DNA of 20,328 nt, taken from positions 27,871-48,198 of the forward strand of contig JAAAUF010000216.1 of NCBI GenBank assembly GCA_015499985.1. Direction: 5' to 3'. Under the pieces are notes generated by a model that saw only the letters and a program-made list of their open reading frames with translations, had not been told where the DNA came from and did no database searches. How positions within the stretch are numbered: position 1 is the stretch's first letter; each line of letters opens with the position of its first letter. The translations under genes were made by a program, and so were the position numbers. The DNA comes from Haplosporangium gracile (Eukaryota; Mortierellomycota; Mortierellomycetes; Mortierellales; Mortierellaceae). Below, piece after piece: positions 8,609 through 18,577 of the stretch.

Positions 8609-10827
8609 ATGCCCGCCGATTCGCTTATTCCTGACATTCCAGGGGTGCCCATCGATGCCAGAAGTGAGAGCATGCTCCGTGAGCGAATCTGTCGAGCCAT
8701 CGGAATTAACGGCAGTCGGTACGTTGCTCAAGAGACACGCCGGAGAAAACTTTGAGAAACAAGCGACCGTGTTGGAAGGAATCCTTCAACCCCTTGTGCA
8801 AACGGCAGTAGGCTAACGATATGTGCTTTTCTACGTTTATTAGATTCATTGGTAAATGACCAGGACTAAGGAGTTGACAGGAACAAAGTGGCATTGTCTT
8901 CAGGATAGATACAGGCAGCTGAGACGCGTCTGAAGTGGCCTAGAACAAAATGCCAACTTTATGGATATTGATGTCGTGTGTTTTCTTGTTGTGCTTTTCT
9001 AGGCGCCCAGCCTGTTAGTTTCACGCGCACAACACTTCAGGAACTCAAGTCAGAAGAGTAAGCGAATTGGGCCTAGGGAACCAACAACCATGTCGTCACT
9101 GGATTCAGCTATTTGGAACGGCTGGATGGACTTACTGCTGTGCCTTATTTTCTTTTCTTAACAACAGTTACTTTGTCGCTGAGAAGTCCGACGGTGTTCG
9201 CGTTCTCCTTTACTGTATTCTCAACGAGCGTGGCCAACAGCAAGTCTTTTTGGTAACCTCCACTTGCTCATGGTAGTTTCAGTGGCGAATAAGTACTCTT
9301 GGGATATTCGTCCAGACTAACGCATTTCCTTTTGATGATACGCGTAGGTGGATCGCAAGAACAAGTTTAGCTATGTGCCTCAGTTGAGATTTCCTATTGC
9401 CGGTAACCTTCAGGCGTACCATAATGAGACAATTGTCGACGGCGAACTTGTCACGGACCAGGAACCGGATGGAAGTCAGGTCATTCGTTACCTTGCCTTT
9501 GATCTTTTGGCCTACAATGGACAGAACATTATTAAGAAACCCCTCACGTCCCGGTTGGCTGTAAGTTCAGCCCTTTCAATATGCATTGGGTGTCAGGCTT
9601 GACATAAGCAACAGGAAGTATTCAAAACTGATAGTTGACAATTTGGTTTGCACCCTTTAGAGATTACAACAGGAGTTTGTGACACCTTATAGGGAGCTGC
9701 TCAAGGTCGCTCAACCCCAGTTTGTTCACGAGCAGCCTTTCAAGTGAGTGCACGTCCATACGCAAAATACTATATCTCGAGCGAGAATACTGGATATTCA
9801 GCCAAGGCCAAGAAATTCACGTACATTTGAACTTCACACCAAAATATAGGGTTGGATTGAAGGAGGTCAACTTGTCGTATGGAATTGAAAAAATGTTCAG
9901 GGAGGTTCTCCCAAGGCTCAAACACGGAAGCGATGGATTGATCTTTACCTCCGCCGTTGCTGAATATGTGCCCTCAACCAACACAAAAATGTAAGTTTAC
10001 GTTCAAAAATACGTCGGCCCGCCTCTTCCGCTTTCTGCTACGCAAAATTTTACACATTTCAATTGACAGCAACATGTAACGCGCTTGTTTCATATTCACA
10101 TATATAGGCTGAAGTGGAAGCCTCCAAGCGAGAACACGATCGACTTTAGGCTGGCGCTGGAGTTCCCAACCAACCAGGGTATACCCGACTATAACCAAAA
10201 GCCGCAGTTTGTGCTTAATGAATGGCAGGGTGGTCAACAATACAACCGTTTCGGACTAATGGCAGTCGACGATGGGCTCTGGGAGCAGTAAGTGACAATA
10301 TGCATTTGCAAAATTATTTGAAAAAACTTGCTGAACGTTGATTGCCCATAGGATCGAACATAGGTAAGAAATAACTGCTAACATATACTACGCTTGTTTA
10401 ATTACCCGCTTAGCTGGAAGAGCACGTCGACCCATTTGCAGAACAGGGTGGTCGAGGTGAACTACTCATCCAGCAATAACACCTGGAGATTCTTCCGGTT
10501 TAGAGACGACAAAGAGCACGGCAATCATTCATCTGTAGTCAAGAAAGTCCAAGAGAGTATTCGAGACGGCGTCGAGCGTGATGAGGTACAGCGCTGTATT
10601 CTATCAGCATGTGGTCTATATGTTGATATTGTTTATCTATGGAGCATTTGGAACGCCTCCTATTGGTATTTTACTTTTTGTTGTATTCCCCGGTATAGTT
10701 GTTTACCTTGAATTATTTCTTCATGACGTGATAAAAATAGTTGCTGCAAGCGCAAGCGGAAATTAGGTCCGCTTGGAAGCACCGAGAACAGATCCTTCAG
10801 CAGCAACAACAGCAACATCACCACTAG
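8609..10827 (+). CDS. ceg1: mRNA guanylyltransferase (capping enzyme, Ceg1/Pce1 type)
   Basis: Transfers GMP from GTP to the 5' diphosphate end of nascent mRNA in the nucleus. Model: join(8609-8718, 8844-8851, 9003-9057, 9168-9252, 9348-9560, 9661-9743, 9850-9990, 10108-10287, 10352-10363, 10414-10585, 10741-10827), 381 aa, in frame throughout. All signature motifs of the covalent nucleotidyltransferase fold appear in order: motif I EKSDGVR (63-69, catalytic K64), III TIVDGELV (114-121), IIIa FDLLAYNG (137-144), IV GSDGLIF (211-217), V LKWKPP (233-238), and the OB-fold part with WRFFRFRDDK (320-329). The N-terminus carries GAQPVSF (40-46), also typical. It lacks the N-terminal triphosphatase of animal enzymes, so it is the separate-subunit fungal type. 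The tail is Gln/His-rich. Length fits S. pombe (402) and yeast (459). All introns are GT-AG. Confidence 0.95.
8844..8851 (+). other. 8-nt microexon (exon 2) of the capping-enzyme gene
   Basis: The sequence reads ttattag|ATTCATTG|gtaaatg, with CTAAC about 25 nt upstream of the acceptor. Exon 1 ends in phase 2 (AGTCG|) and exon 3 must be entered in phase 1 to read GAQPVSF. Direct joining of exons 1 and 3 meets TAG after four codons. Inserting these 8 nt gives R-F-I-G-A-Q-P-V, matching the F-P-G-(S/A)-Q-P-V-S-F block of fungal guanylyltransferases. Confidence 0.8.
10352..10363 (+). other. 12-nt microexon (exon 9) of the capping-enzyme gene
   Basis: The sequence reads cccatag|GATCGAACATAG|gtaaga. 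It encodes Q-I-E-H-S across its two junctions, each in phase 2. As 12 nt is a multiple of three, skipping would remove four residues without a frameshift. Confidence 0.7.
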
Positions 10828-10972
10828 AGAACAACCAACGCCGTCTGCAAGAAAGGATGCAACAAATATATATATGAGCCCATGAGACCTTTCCTTTACC
10901 ATTTGTCAGAACGCGACGCGTTGATATTTTAGCTGCATGGTCGGTTTGGAGGCATAGAGACAGTAGATACAT

Positions 10973-10978
10973 AATAAA
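10973..10978 (+). terminator. AATAAA polyadenylation signal of the capping-enzyme gene
   Basis: AATAAA about 145 nt past the TAG stop, in A-rich DNA. Confidence 0.5.
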
Positions 10979-11352
10979 CAAGGGAGACAAAATAGTTATG
11001 ATGTGCATGATTCTCTTTGCGCCATTCTTGATCTATATATATGGAGGGCAAGTTCTTTTGCTCGCCAGTGCCCTATTTAGCATTGTCAAGGAAGAAAAAG
11101 TAGGATATGAATGGTTCTTGAAGAAAACAACAACAAAAGAGTTAACCCGTGCGACCGGGTAGTAGAAGAGCGATTGAGCGCTCCCCTTCTGTGTCTGCTC
11201 TGTCCGCTCTGTCCGCACATCGGGAGTGAGAGAAAAACGTACCTCTGGCGGACCGAAATCCTTTCTTTCCTTGTCAAACTGTCAAGTGTCGAGCATCGAG
11301 TATTGAAAGGAGATTAGTTTGTGTGGTGAGTGTGGTGCGTGTAAGGAAGTAG

Positions 11353-11384
11353 TTGTGTTGCGTTGTGTTGTATTGTGTTGTGTT
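11353..11384 (+). repeat. Imperfect GTTGT pentanucleotide repeat
   Basis: Runs of GTTGTGTTG interrupted by C, A and T substitutions. It looks like a degenerate simple repeat in intergenic DNA. Confidence 0.7.
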
Positions 11385-12717
11385 CTTGTTCTGCTGTTTT
11401 GGTTGATTGTTTATGGTGTTTTTGTTCTTGTGGGTACAGTTGTATTCTTTGTTGTTTTTTTGTCCTTGTTGGATGCTTGTCGTACAACTCAACTTAAGAC
11501 GACAAGGTGAGATAAAAATAAACGCGAAGATACACGCGCGCACCACTGCCCAAATTCACACACTCTTACTTCATCGTTCTTTGTTTTGAAATCAACACCA
11601 CACAAAAGAATATATAACATTGCTGCTTTGTTTTCGTCAAGATTGCACTCTTCGGTATATCATGCTATGTCTGCTCTCTAGCCAAAAATAAGGGTTAGGT
11701 GTTGTATCAAATCTGCGGCTTTTCATTGGCGAAGAAAAATACGAGCGCCGTCGTTGTCGTTTCTTGTTCTACTGCAGCAAGTCCATACTATCCATGCACC
11801 CGCCCTGGATAGAATGAGAGACAAGACAAGGGAAAGGAAAGGAAGGTAAGGATGACAAAAGTGGCAACGAAAGGCGTGCTAAAAAGGATTGAGCAAGAGG
11901 ATAAGTAGATATTTTTATTTTGTCAATCCTCCATGCATTGTTGGCTTGTTGTAAAAAAGACGGCGTCTCTTTGCTTCTATTTTTGTTGTTCATCAATTGT
12001 CTCTTGATCAATGCTCGCTTGGCTTGTCTCTTCATTTGTCTTTCCCTTTTTATGCCCCACCATTCAACCTATCATATTTTCCTTCCAAGAATGTCTACTT
12101 TTGCTTGCGCTGATGTTATTAAACGAGCTAGCCATGGAGTCTCAACAAAGGCATTGCTCAAAGGAGGATGAAAAGAGTATTTTCGTGGGATGGTGGTCAT
12201 TGGTTGGCAGATGTTTTTTATTTTCTCGTTTTTATTGAACGTCAATCAGACCTCTAAGAATAGAGACGAGTGTGGTTTCTTGTGGATTAGAGTGTTTGAA
12301 CCCGGCGTTTCTGAGGTACATTTTTTTTTTTTTAGCGACCGGAGATTTTTCTTAAAGCTATGCAAATTCATCAAGAAATAATGCTTCCTCCTGAAAGCAG
12401 GAGTGAATCAAGCTGAGTCTATTGCCAAGAGGGTTTTTCTACTCTCTACTCTCCGTAGTCTCTCTCACTTGGGCTGTTTTTTGTCCATCCGAGTGTGTTC
12501 CAGCTTCCAGCTGACAAAAATACGCAGAGATCCTCCTTTTGGGCGCAGATACAGAGTGAAGCCCCAGGTCAATGTTCATGTCTCCAAAAGTTTAGCATAA
12601 ATACCGTCCTTGTGTCCACATTCTCTCTTCTTTTTGTATTTCTCATCAACCCTCTCAACGCACTCTTCACTTCCTTTCTTCGCACAAATACACTCCTTCA
12701 TCCGCTCCAAAAAAAAA

Positions 12718-13164
12718 ATGTACGCCAGGAACTTCGTCACGCTGGCTCTGCTGGTACTCTACGCCCTCTGCTCCTTCGCCGCCGTCTTTGCGGCCCCCCC
12801 TCCTCCACCCGCCACAGATCTGATCGTCGTCACCGACCCGGCCTTCGAAACCGTCTACAAGGTCGGCCAAAAAATCACCGTCAAGGTCAAACTGCCCGGT
12901 GGCGTCAACAACATCCTCTACAAGGACAACACCCCCATTGAAGTCATTCTTCAGAAGAAGATCTCCATGCCCAACCTGAACGTCAAGATTGCAACCGTCC
13001 CTGCCAGAGTCTTGGCGTCGGCTAAGGGATACCAGTTTGTAGCCAAGAAGGAGTATGTTATTCCTACACAGACCTCTGTCAAGTGGAGGGTTCGTGTCCA
13101 TTTTGATCATCCTACCAGGTCTGGATATTCCGATTCAGATGGTTTCGTTATCGTCAAAAAGTAA
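12718..13164 (+). CDS. Small secreted protein, possible Kre9/Knh1-like cell-wall fold
   Basis: Intronless, 148 aa. The chosen start follows an A-tract and gives a clear signal peptide: basic MYARN, hydrophobic core to about residue 25, cleavage probably after AVFA, then a short Pro run. The in-frame upstream codon at 12610 would bury this signal, so I reject it. The mature part has no cysteine, is Lys/Val-rich and looks all-beta: VVTDPAFETVYKVGQKITVKV near its start, DNTPIEV in the middle, WRVRVHF and YSDSDGFVIVKK at the end. The pattern of a G-Q-x-I-T-V strand followed by a W-R-V-R-V strand and a terminal S-D-x-F-x-I resembles the Ig-like Kre9/Knh1 module of fungal wall proteins, but the match is by eye. 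There is no GPI signal or second domain. Probably released or wall-bound. Confidence 0.8.
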   Translation: MYARNFVTLALLVLYALCSFAAVFAAPPPPPATDLIVVTDPAFETVYKVGQKITVKVKLPGGVNNILYKDNTPIEVILQKKISMPNLNVKIATVPARVLASAKGYQFVAKKEYVIPTQTSVKWRVRVHFDHPTRSGYSDSDGFVIVKK

Positions 13165-13321
13165 ACGGGGAACGCTGCTTTGATAGTGGGACACAGTGAT
13201 AGTCCCTTTTTTCTTTCACTTTTCTCTCTTTCATATGTGGACACTGGGCCTACCGGGTGTCGAATTTTTCTTAGTTAGTATAGGTGAGAACAACAACGGC
13301 CACGCTATCTTTTGCCACAAA

Positions 13322-13327
13322 AATAAA
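13322..13327 (+). terminator. AATAAA polyadenylation signal of the secreted-protein gene
   Basis: AATAAA about 158 nt past the TAA stop, followed by a second AATAAA. Confidence 0.45.
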
Positions 13328-13640
13328 AGAAATAAAAAAAAAACGCTTATGTAACAAACCAGTTGGACTATCGCGACAGCATTGAGACTGGACAGTTAGA
13401 CATAAGAGTTGTGGTTAAATTACTCAACGACAAAGAGGCAAAGCACATTGAATATGTGCCTTAATTGAGCTTGTGTCTATGCAAATGGCCCCTGAACTTG
13501 AAAGGGAACAATAGTTTTTTCTGTATGTTGATCTATTGAATATTTTTGGGAAGTGCGGTTAGGGTCATAGCATAATAGAAGAGAGTGTTATGCCATGCCA
13601 AGAGGCTCAGAGTTCTTTTCATCAGCTGGCACAGCCCCTT

Positions 13641-13657
13641 TTGCAATCTCATTGCAA
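13641..13657. repeat. Perfect inverted repeat TTGCAAT-CTC-ATTGCAA
   Basis: 7-bp arms with a 3-nt loop. Confidence 0.8.
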
Positions 13658-13751
13658 GTGAGCCCAATGGAACGCAATGATATAACGAACACCAAACAAA
13701 AAAAAAGTGCCAATGTTGAGCGCCGTAATAAACGCGTCAAGGGCGGTTAGT

Positions 13752-13786
13752 TCAGCTCAGCTCAGCTCAGCTCAGCTCAGCTCAGC
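13752..13786 (+). repeat. Pentanucleotide microsatellite (TCAGC)7
   Basis: Seven exact TCAGC units. Each junction also creates an AGCT palindrome, so the array can fold on itself. It is pure, which suggests recent expansion or ongoing length change. Confidence 0.95.
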
Positions 13787-13812
13787 TCCTTTGAGTTGTT
13801 TCTCCAACGAAA

Positions 13813-13833
13813 TGCAATTTTGTGAAAATTGCA
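13813..13833. repeat. Perfect inverted repeat TGCAATTTT-GTG-AAAATTGCA
   Basis: 9-bp arms with a 3-nt loop, 27 nt after the TCAGC repeat. The TTGCA/TGCAA core is shared with the inverted repeat at 13641-13657. Confidence 0.85.
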
Positions 13834-14050
13834 AAAGAGAGAGATCGGGTGCTAAGCCACCAGCAAGGATTCGTACTTTCAACCCCTGCGTAGGTGCTTT
13901 CCCGCTTCAGATACATTCAGGGTCTCTTTCTCCCTGATTTCCCATTGTATTTTTGTCCTTTAGTTATTTTGTCTCTTTCTTTCTGATTTCTCTTCTTTTC
14001 ATCACACTCTTCACACGCACCACTCACTCTTCTCCACTCCGCTCTCGGGG

Positions 14051-14570
14051 GTAAGCCCATTCACTTTTACTTCTTATTCTTCTTATTCTTTTCTCTTATT
14101 TTTACACTTCATATTCCTCTGCTCCACTCGCACTCTCACTCTTAACTACACTCTTATAACAACAACAACAACAACAACAATAACAACACCAACACGATGA
14201 CTTCGGCCATGTTATTCCACGGGACTCATCTATTGACCTGAGGAGGAAGACCTCTAACAACAGGGTGCGCACCACTACCTCATTCTCCTGCCATTCTCCT
14301 CCCATAACTACACAGTTTCGCAGCAACGACGACAAGCTTGGAAACCAACACCAGGAAGCTTCTCAACTCAGGAGATTCATCTTTTTCTTTCTCTCTTTCT
14401 GTCTCCCTTGACCCCTTGATTGCAACAAAAAAGGGCAAAACAGGGGGCAGATCTGGCGCTTACCACCCTCTACCACGTCCTCACAAACACACAAACACAC
14501 TCCCTTCTTCCCCTTCAGCAACCAAATGAACAACTTCGTTGAAGAAGCATGCAACTAACCCTGAATCTAG
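14051..14570 (+). other. Possible 5' UTR intron of the ARS2 gene
   Basis: GTAAGC at 14051 is a consensus donor. ACTAACCCTGAATCTAG ending at 14570 is a consensus branch site plus acceptor. They would define a 520-nt leader intron, longer than the coding introns here. Other pairings are possible. Confidence 0.3.
14158..14187 (+). repeat. AAC trinucleotide repeat
   Basis: About ten AAC units with one TAAC interruption, in the leader of the ARS2 gene. Similar AAC-rich sequence recurs just before the start codon. Confidence 0.8.
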
Positions 14571-14687
14571 TTGTTTTGTTAATCGCAACAATAGGGTCTG
14601 CCATATTTCCAATCAGCTAATCACACACTAAACCAAACAACGACAACAACAACAAAGGAGAGACGAGACGCTATTTCTGTGATCACA

Positions 14688-17600
14688 ATGCCAAAGGATT
14701 ACTACGGTCGTGGAGACTACTCGGATGATGAGTCCAACTCTCGGAGCCGCGACAAGTTCCGCCGTGAGCGTAGTCCTGAGAAGGACGACTTTGGTCGTGA
14801 CAAACGGAGAAGAAAGACCTCAGCCTCCCCTGAAGACAGAGGTATTAATAACCCTTGTTGTTACATAGTATCAGACAGGGAATCATAGGGGGGCCCGGAA
14901 ATCGTTGCAGCAATTGTTTCTTTGTATTGTTACTGACATATCCCTTATTTATATCTTTGTTACCTTCTTGCTTATTTTGTTAACAGAAAGACGGCCCAGG
15001 AGAAACCGCTCAACTTCCAAGGACGGCGACGATCCGACCGACCGCTACATCCCCAACTATGACAGAGACGGATACAATCCTGCACCGAGATACAGCCGAC
15101 CCGATCACTATGGAGGCCGTTTTGATGGTCACGGCGGATATAATGATTACCGTGGTCAAAGGTACACGCACACCCTCATTGGCATGCATGACGCATCTTT
15201 GTCTCCTTTAATTAACAGAGAGAGGATGTCATTTTAGGTTACTTTCTGTGGATGGTGAGCCCTGTTTGTTTGTTATTCTGACCTTGCGTTTCTATTTTTT
15301 ATTTATACAATTTGAATGCAAACTAGGCGTCGTGATGATGGCTATGGAGACATGGAGGGTCCAGATGCACCTTATGGCGATGGTCCCCCAAGCTGGGGAG
15401 GAAGCGGTGGCGGTGGGGAGAGAATCGACGACCCAATGAAACTGGATCAACTGATCTCCTTCAAGCTGTACTGCGAATATCTCCGAAACGTCGACCGGGC
15501 CTCGCACCGCTACAAACGCTACACAGACGAGGATCTTCAGGCACGCTACGGGACTTACAGAGAGGAATTTGTGGCCAAGCAGCTGTCGACCTTTTTCGAG
15601 GCTCACAAGTCGGAGGCCTGGTTTCAAGAAAAGTATCACCCGGATATGTCCAAAACTCGTGCCGAGGAGTCACGCGCACTGCGAATGTCTCGTTACGGGA
15701 AGTTTGTTGAGGGATTAGCCGCAGGAAAGTTTGACAATTCTACATGCGACGAGGCTTTGGCCAAGAAAGAGAACGCTCAGGCTGCGGAGGCCAAGGCTGA
15801 AAAGGCTGCAGGCGAGGATGGCGAGGCTGCTATTGACAAGGATGGTGATATTCAGTTGAACGGTGAGGATGGATCAGACGCTTGGTTGTACCTCAAGGCC
15901 GTTCTCCCCACCGTCACCCGCGCATCTATCCTTGAGGTACTTTCTGATTCTTTTCATGTTGTTTTATTATTAGGAGTTGTTGTCGTTGTTGTCAGTTGTA
16001 CTGAACTCTTCTTTATTGTTATTGTAACTTTCATAGCGCTGTGAGAAGATTGATGGATTCGTGATGCTGTCGTTGTCAGAGCCCCACCCATTGAAGGAGC
16101 TGCAGAGAATTGGATGGATCAAGTTTAAGGCAGGGACTGATGTCGAGGCAGCATTGACCGCCTTGACTGAGCCAGAGACGGAGGATTTTCAGGCAACGAC
16201 TGCAGCACACAGACCAACGCGTGCCCGCTACACACACGAAATTGCCAACTCGGGAACAAGGATCCGTGCTGATTATGAGCTTGCACTTGCCATTGCCAAG
16301 GTGTGCGACCAGAGTTTGAGCGATGCAGTGGAAGGCGAGACCGATGCATCGATCTATGACGGCGTCTCTCTCGTGGAAGCACGTCTCAAAGATCATATCC
16401 TTGCACCCACAGACACCCTCATGGATGATGCAGAACAAGAGGACCCTGCACAAGCAACCATCCGGCGCGCAAATGAGGTAGCACATGCTTTAATGCGCTA
16501 ACATGTGCGAAACATCAAACTGGTAATAACACGAGTTTCTTTCTATTTTCACTGTGATAGCGTCGCTCGCTGGATCTCTTTATTGAGTACTTGCGTCAGG
16601 TTCATTTGTTCTGTTACTACTGCGGAGGCGACAGTGACAATGCCGAGGAGTTTTCTCGCAAGTGCAGCAAGCACTTCCGCAACCCTGACACCAAAGTCCC
16701 TGTCAATTCTACCAAGGGTACGTAATAGCGTTATTGAAAATCGATGCATGTGTGTCACTATGGGTGGCAAAGCTGTTTGCAACTAGCTGACATTTAATCA
16801 CATTTACTATTGTAGGCGCTGTCTGGGTCAAGAACTTGGAGCAGAAGCTGAACTTGAAACTCAAAGCTCCTACAGACGAAGAGATCACCAAGCTGGGTGG
16901 AAAGTCTTTGGAAAAGTAAGCGGTCCCTGATAGGCATTAGCGTTAGTAGCATGAGTTGATTTATGTCTCCAAAATGCCTTTCTAACACCAGCTCTCAATC
17001 ATAACCTCATCAGGGCCTCGCTCAAGTTTTTGCAGGGCAAGACGCAGCAGGATGAGCCAACCAAGTGGCGCTGCAAGATCTGCACAAAACCATTCAGAGG
17101 CGAAGAGTTTGTTCACAAGCACATCCGCACTAAGCACCCAGACGAAGTCAAGACCATCGAAGACGACGTAAGCACCTTCCTATCGTGGCTATTATTGGAT
17201 CTTTGTTAGGCGAACTAAGAGTCTCCGTAAACTAACATTCGGTTTCTCCTTTCTTAATGTGTAGATTTCGCTGTTCAACAACTATATTTTGGATCCCAAC
17301 CATATCAACCCTTCAGCACAACAACAGCAACAGCCGCAGCCTAGCGCATTCGGATACGGCGCGCCAGGACCAATGTTTACTGGCCATGTCATGCCCATGA
17401 GCTTTATGCCAGGAACACACCCAATGGGTATGCCTTTTATGAACCCCGGAATGTCGCCCATGCCACAATTCCCTCCCAACTTTATCCCACCATCTTTTAA
17501 TGCTGCGGGAGCTATGGCAGGAACACCTATGGATCAGATCCCTCGTATTGGATTTGATTTTGCCAAGCGTCGTGGATCAAAGGAAGAATCTGGAGACAAG

Positions 17601-17860
17601 GCACGGATCAAGCAGCCTGACGTGGCACCCCCTCGCCCTCCATCTTCCATGATGCTTGATCCCAGAAGGTACAGTCTTTTTTATTTCGGTCGGCTCGTTT
17701 TCGTGAGGCGCTACTATATTTGTAATAATATTAACAGCCTTTCCTTTGGTCACTTTTTGACGATAACAGTAGGATGTCCGACCCACGCAAGGTCAAATCT
17801 TATGTAGATCTGGATGCTCCTGCTGAAGGAGACCTTGACTCCAAGTACAATCTGTGGTAG
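14688..17860 (+). CDS. ars2: ARS2/SERRATE/Pir2 homologue (nuclear cap-complex RNA effector)
   Basis: Zinc-finger adaptor that links the nuclear cap-binding complex to RNA processing and decay. Model: join(14688-14841, 14987-15161, 15327-15936, 16037-16477, 16561-16717, 16816-16915, 17014-17167, 17265-17668, 17770-17860), 761 aa, all phases consistent (human about 870, S. pombe Pir2 about 610). An upstream in-frame GTG is not the start; MPKDYYGRG is. Order: Arg/Ser/Asp/Gly-rich N-terminus (1-145); SERRATE N-terminal domain (about 147-220) with LISFK, FFEAHKSEAWF and KYHPD; acidic Ala/Glu linker; RRM-like segment with EKIDGFVMLSLSEP and GWIKF (about 313-350); ARS2 core with FCYYCGG; C2H2 finger C566-x2-C569-x12-H582-x4-H587 with HIRTKHPD; Gln- then Met/Pro/Gly-rich stretch; C-terminal YVDLDAP, which is conserved in ARS2 tails. 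Confidence 0.93.
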
Positions 17861-17916
17861 AACACTCTGTTTCCTTAGTTTTCTGTTTTTGCTCCTCATT
17901 TACGCGTTTTCTCTTG

Positions 17917-17922
17917 ATTAAA
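17917..17922 (+). terminator. ATTAAA polyadenylation signal of the ARS2 gene
   Basis: ATTAAA variant signal about 57 nt past the TAG stop. Confidence 0.45.
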
Positions 17923-18474
17923 CATGCCAACTACATGTTATGACGCGATGCCGCTTCTTTGCTTGGGCAAAGCGATGTTGCTATGTGTGACCTGATTAGT
18001 CAAAAAGCAGGCAAGAGGAGGTTTTTAGGTGCGGACAATCTCTATAAACAGAACATTCGATCACTGGGATTAGACATTTGCTCGAGAAATCAGTAAATGT
18101 CAGTCAATCGCATAAATGAATAGTATGCTTTTATGCCTTTTGAGGGCGGATTTTTATCAGACTTTCTTTTGCCCCTCTGCTGTTTTTTTCGCCTTCGTCG
18201 AATCCTTTGTTTTGTCTTCGCCATAGACCAAAACTTATTTACTTTGGCTCCACTTAACAATGGCAGCAAAGATAGGGCGAAGGAGGAAGACAAGAAAATA
18301 AAAGAAAAGGACCCTTGCTACCCCCTCTCTCTTGTGCATGCATTGCTTCGAGAGCCTGGCTGAGCATATGCTTCTTCTACAGCCGGACAACAACAATTAG
18401 ACAATGAATCAGTGGCCTTAGATAAAACTATCAGCTGCTCCACAGTCAGAAACCAAAGCACACAAGTTTGATCT

Positions 18475-18480
18475 TTTATT
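18475..18480 (-). terminator. AATAAA polyadenylation signal of the WD40 gene
   Basis: The plus strand reads TTTATT about 100 nt past the WD40 stop codon. Confidence 0.45.
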
Positions 18481-18577
18481 GGCCTTTACAAAAATATCGC
18501 CGCTCATCTTCTTCGATGGCCACAGTCCCATCAACATCCTACTCATCACTTACAGCGACAACCGTACATTCGTCGAC

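Larger units (their letters stand above)
10828..12717. other. Intergenic region
   Basis: About 1.9 kb without a gene I can support. AATAAA at 10973-10978 probably ends the capping-enzyme transcript. An imperfect GTTGT/GTGTT repeat lies at about 11353-11384; its antisense gives a Thr/Asn/Gln-rich pseudo-peptide. A perfect 6-bp hairpin (CTCCTG-AAAG-CAGGAG) is at 12388-12403. The final 120 bp is C/T-rich and is likely the leader of the secreted-protein gene. Tests for tRNA and spliceosomal RNA motifs by eye were negative. Confidence 0.55.
13165..14687. other. Intergenic region with hairpins, simple repeats and ARS2 leader
   Basis: AATAAA copies near 13322 probably end the secreted-protein mRNA. 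From 13640 to 13835 there are two perfect inverted repeats flanking a TCAGC repeat. From about 13930 to 14680 the plus strand is C/T-rich, then rich in AAC triplets, as expected for a promoter and 5' untranslated leader of the ARS2 gene. No coding frame in it is convincing. Confidence 0.6.
17861..18577. other. Intergenic region between converging genes
   Basis: ATTAAA at 17917-17922 probably ends the ARS2 mRNA. AATAAA on the minus strand (18475-18480) probably ends the WD40 transcript. The part between is A/T-rich with pyrimidine runs, and I see no gene in it. Confidence 0.6.

Noticed and set aside
8451..8816. 121-codon open frame overlapping capping-enzyme exon 1
   Set aside because: It is out of frame with the MPADSLIPDIPG start, crosses the intron, and has no domain. 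It is a shadow.
12610..12717. Upstream in-frame start of the secreted-protein gene
   Set aside because: It would put 36 low-complexity residues before a clear signal peptide. MYARN at 12718 is better.
13752..13786. CRISPR-like array
   Set aside because: The repeat is a 5-nt tandem microsatellite with no spacers.
15215..15260. Possible extra exon between ARS2 exons 2 and 3
   Set aside because: A GTTACTTTCTGTGGATG segment has AG and GT flanks, but including it would shift the frame of exon 3.
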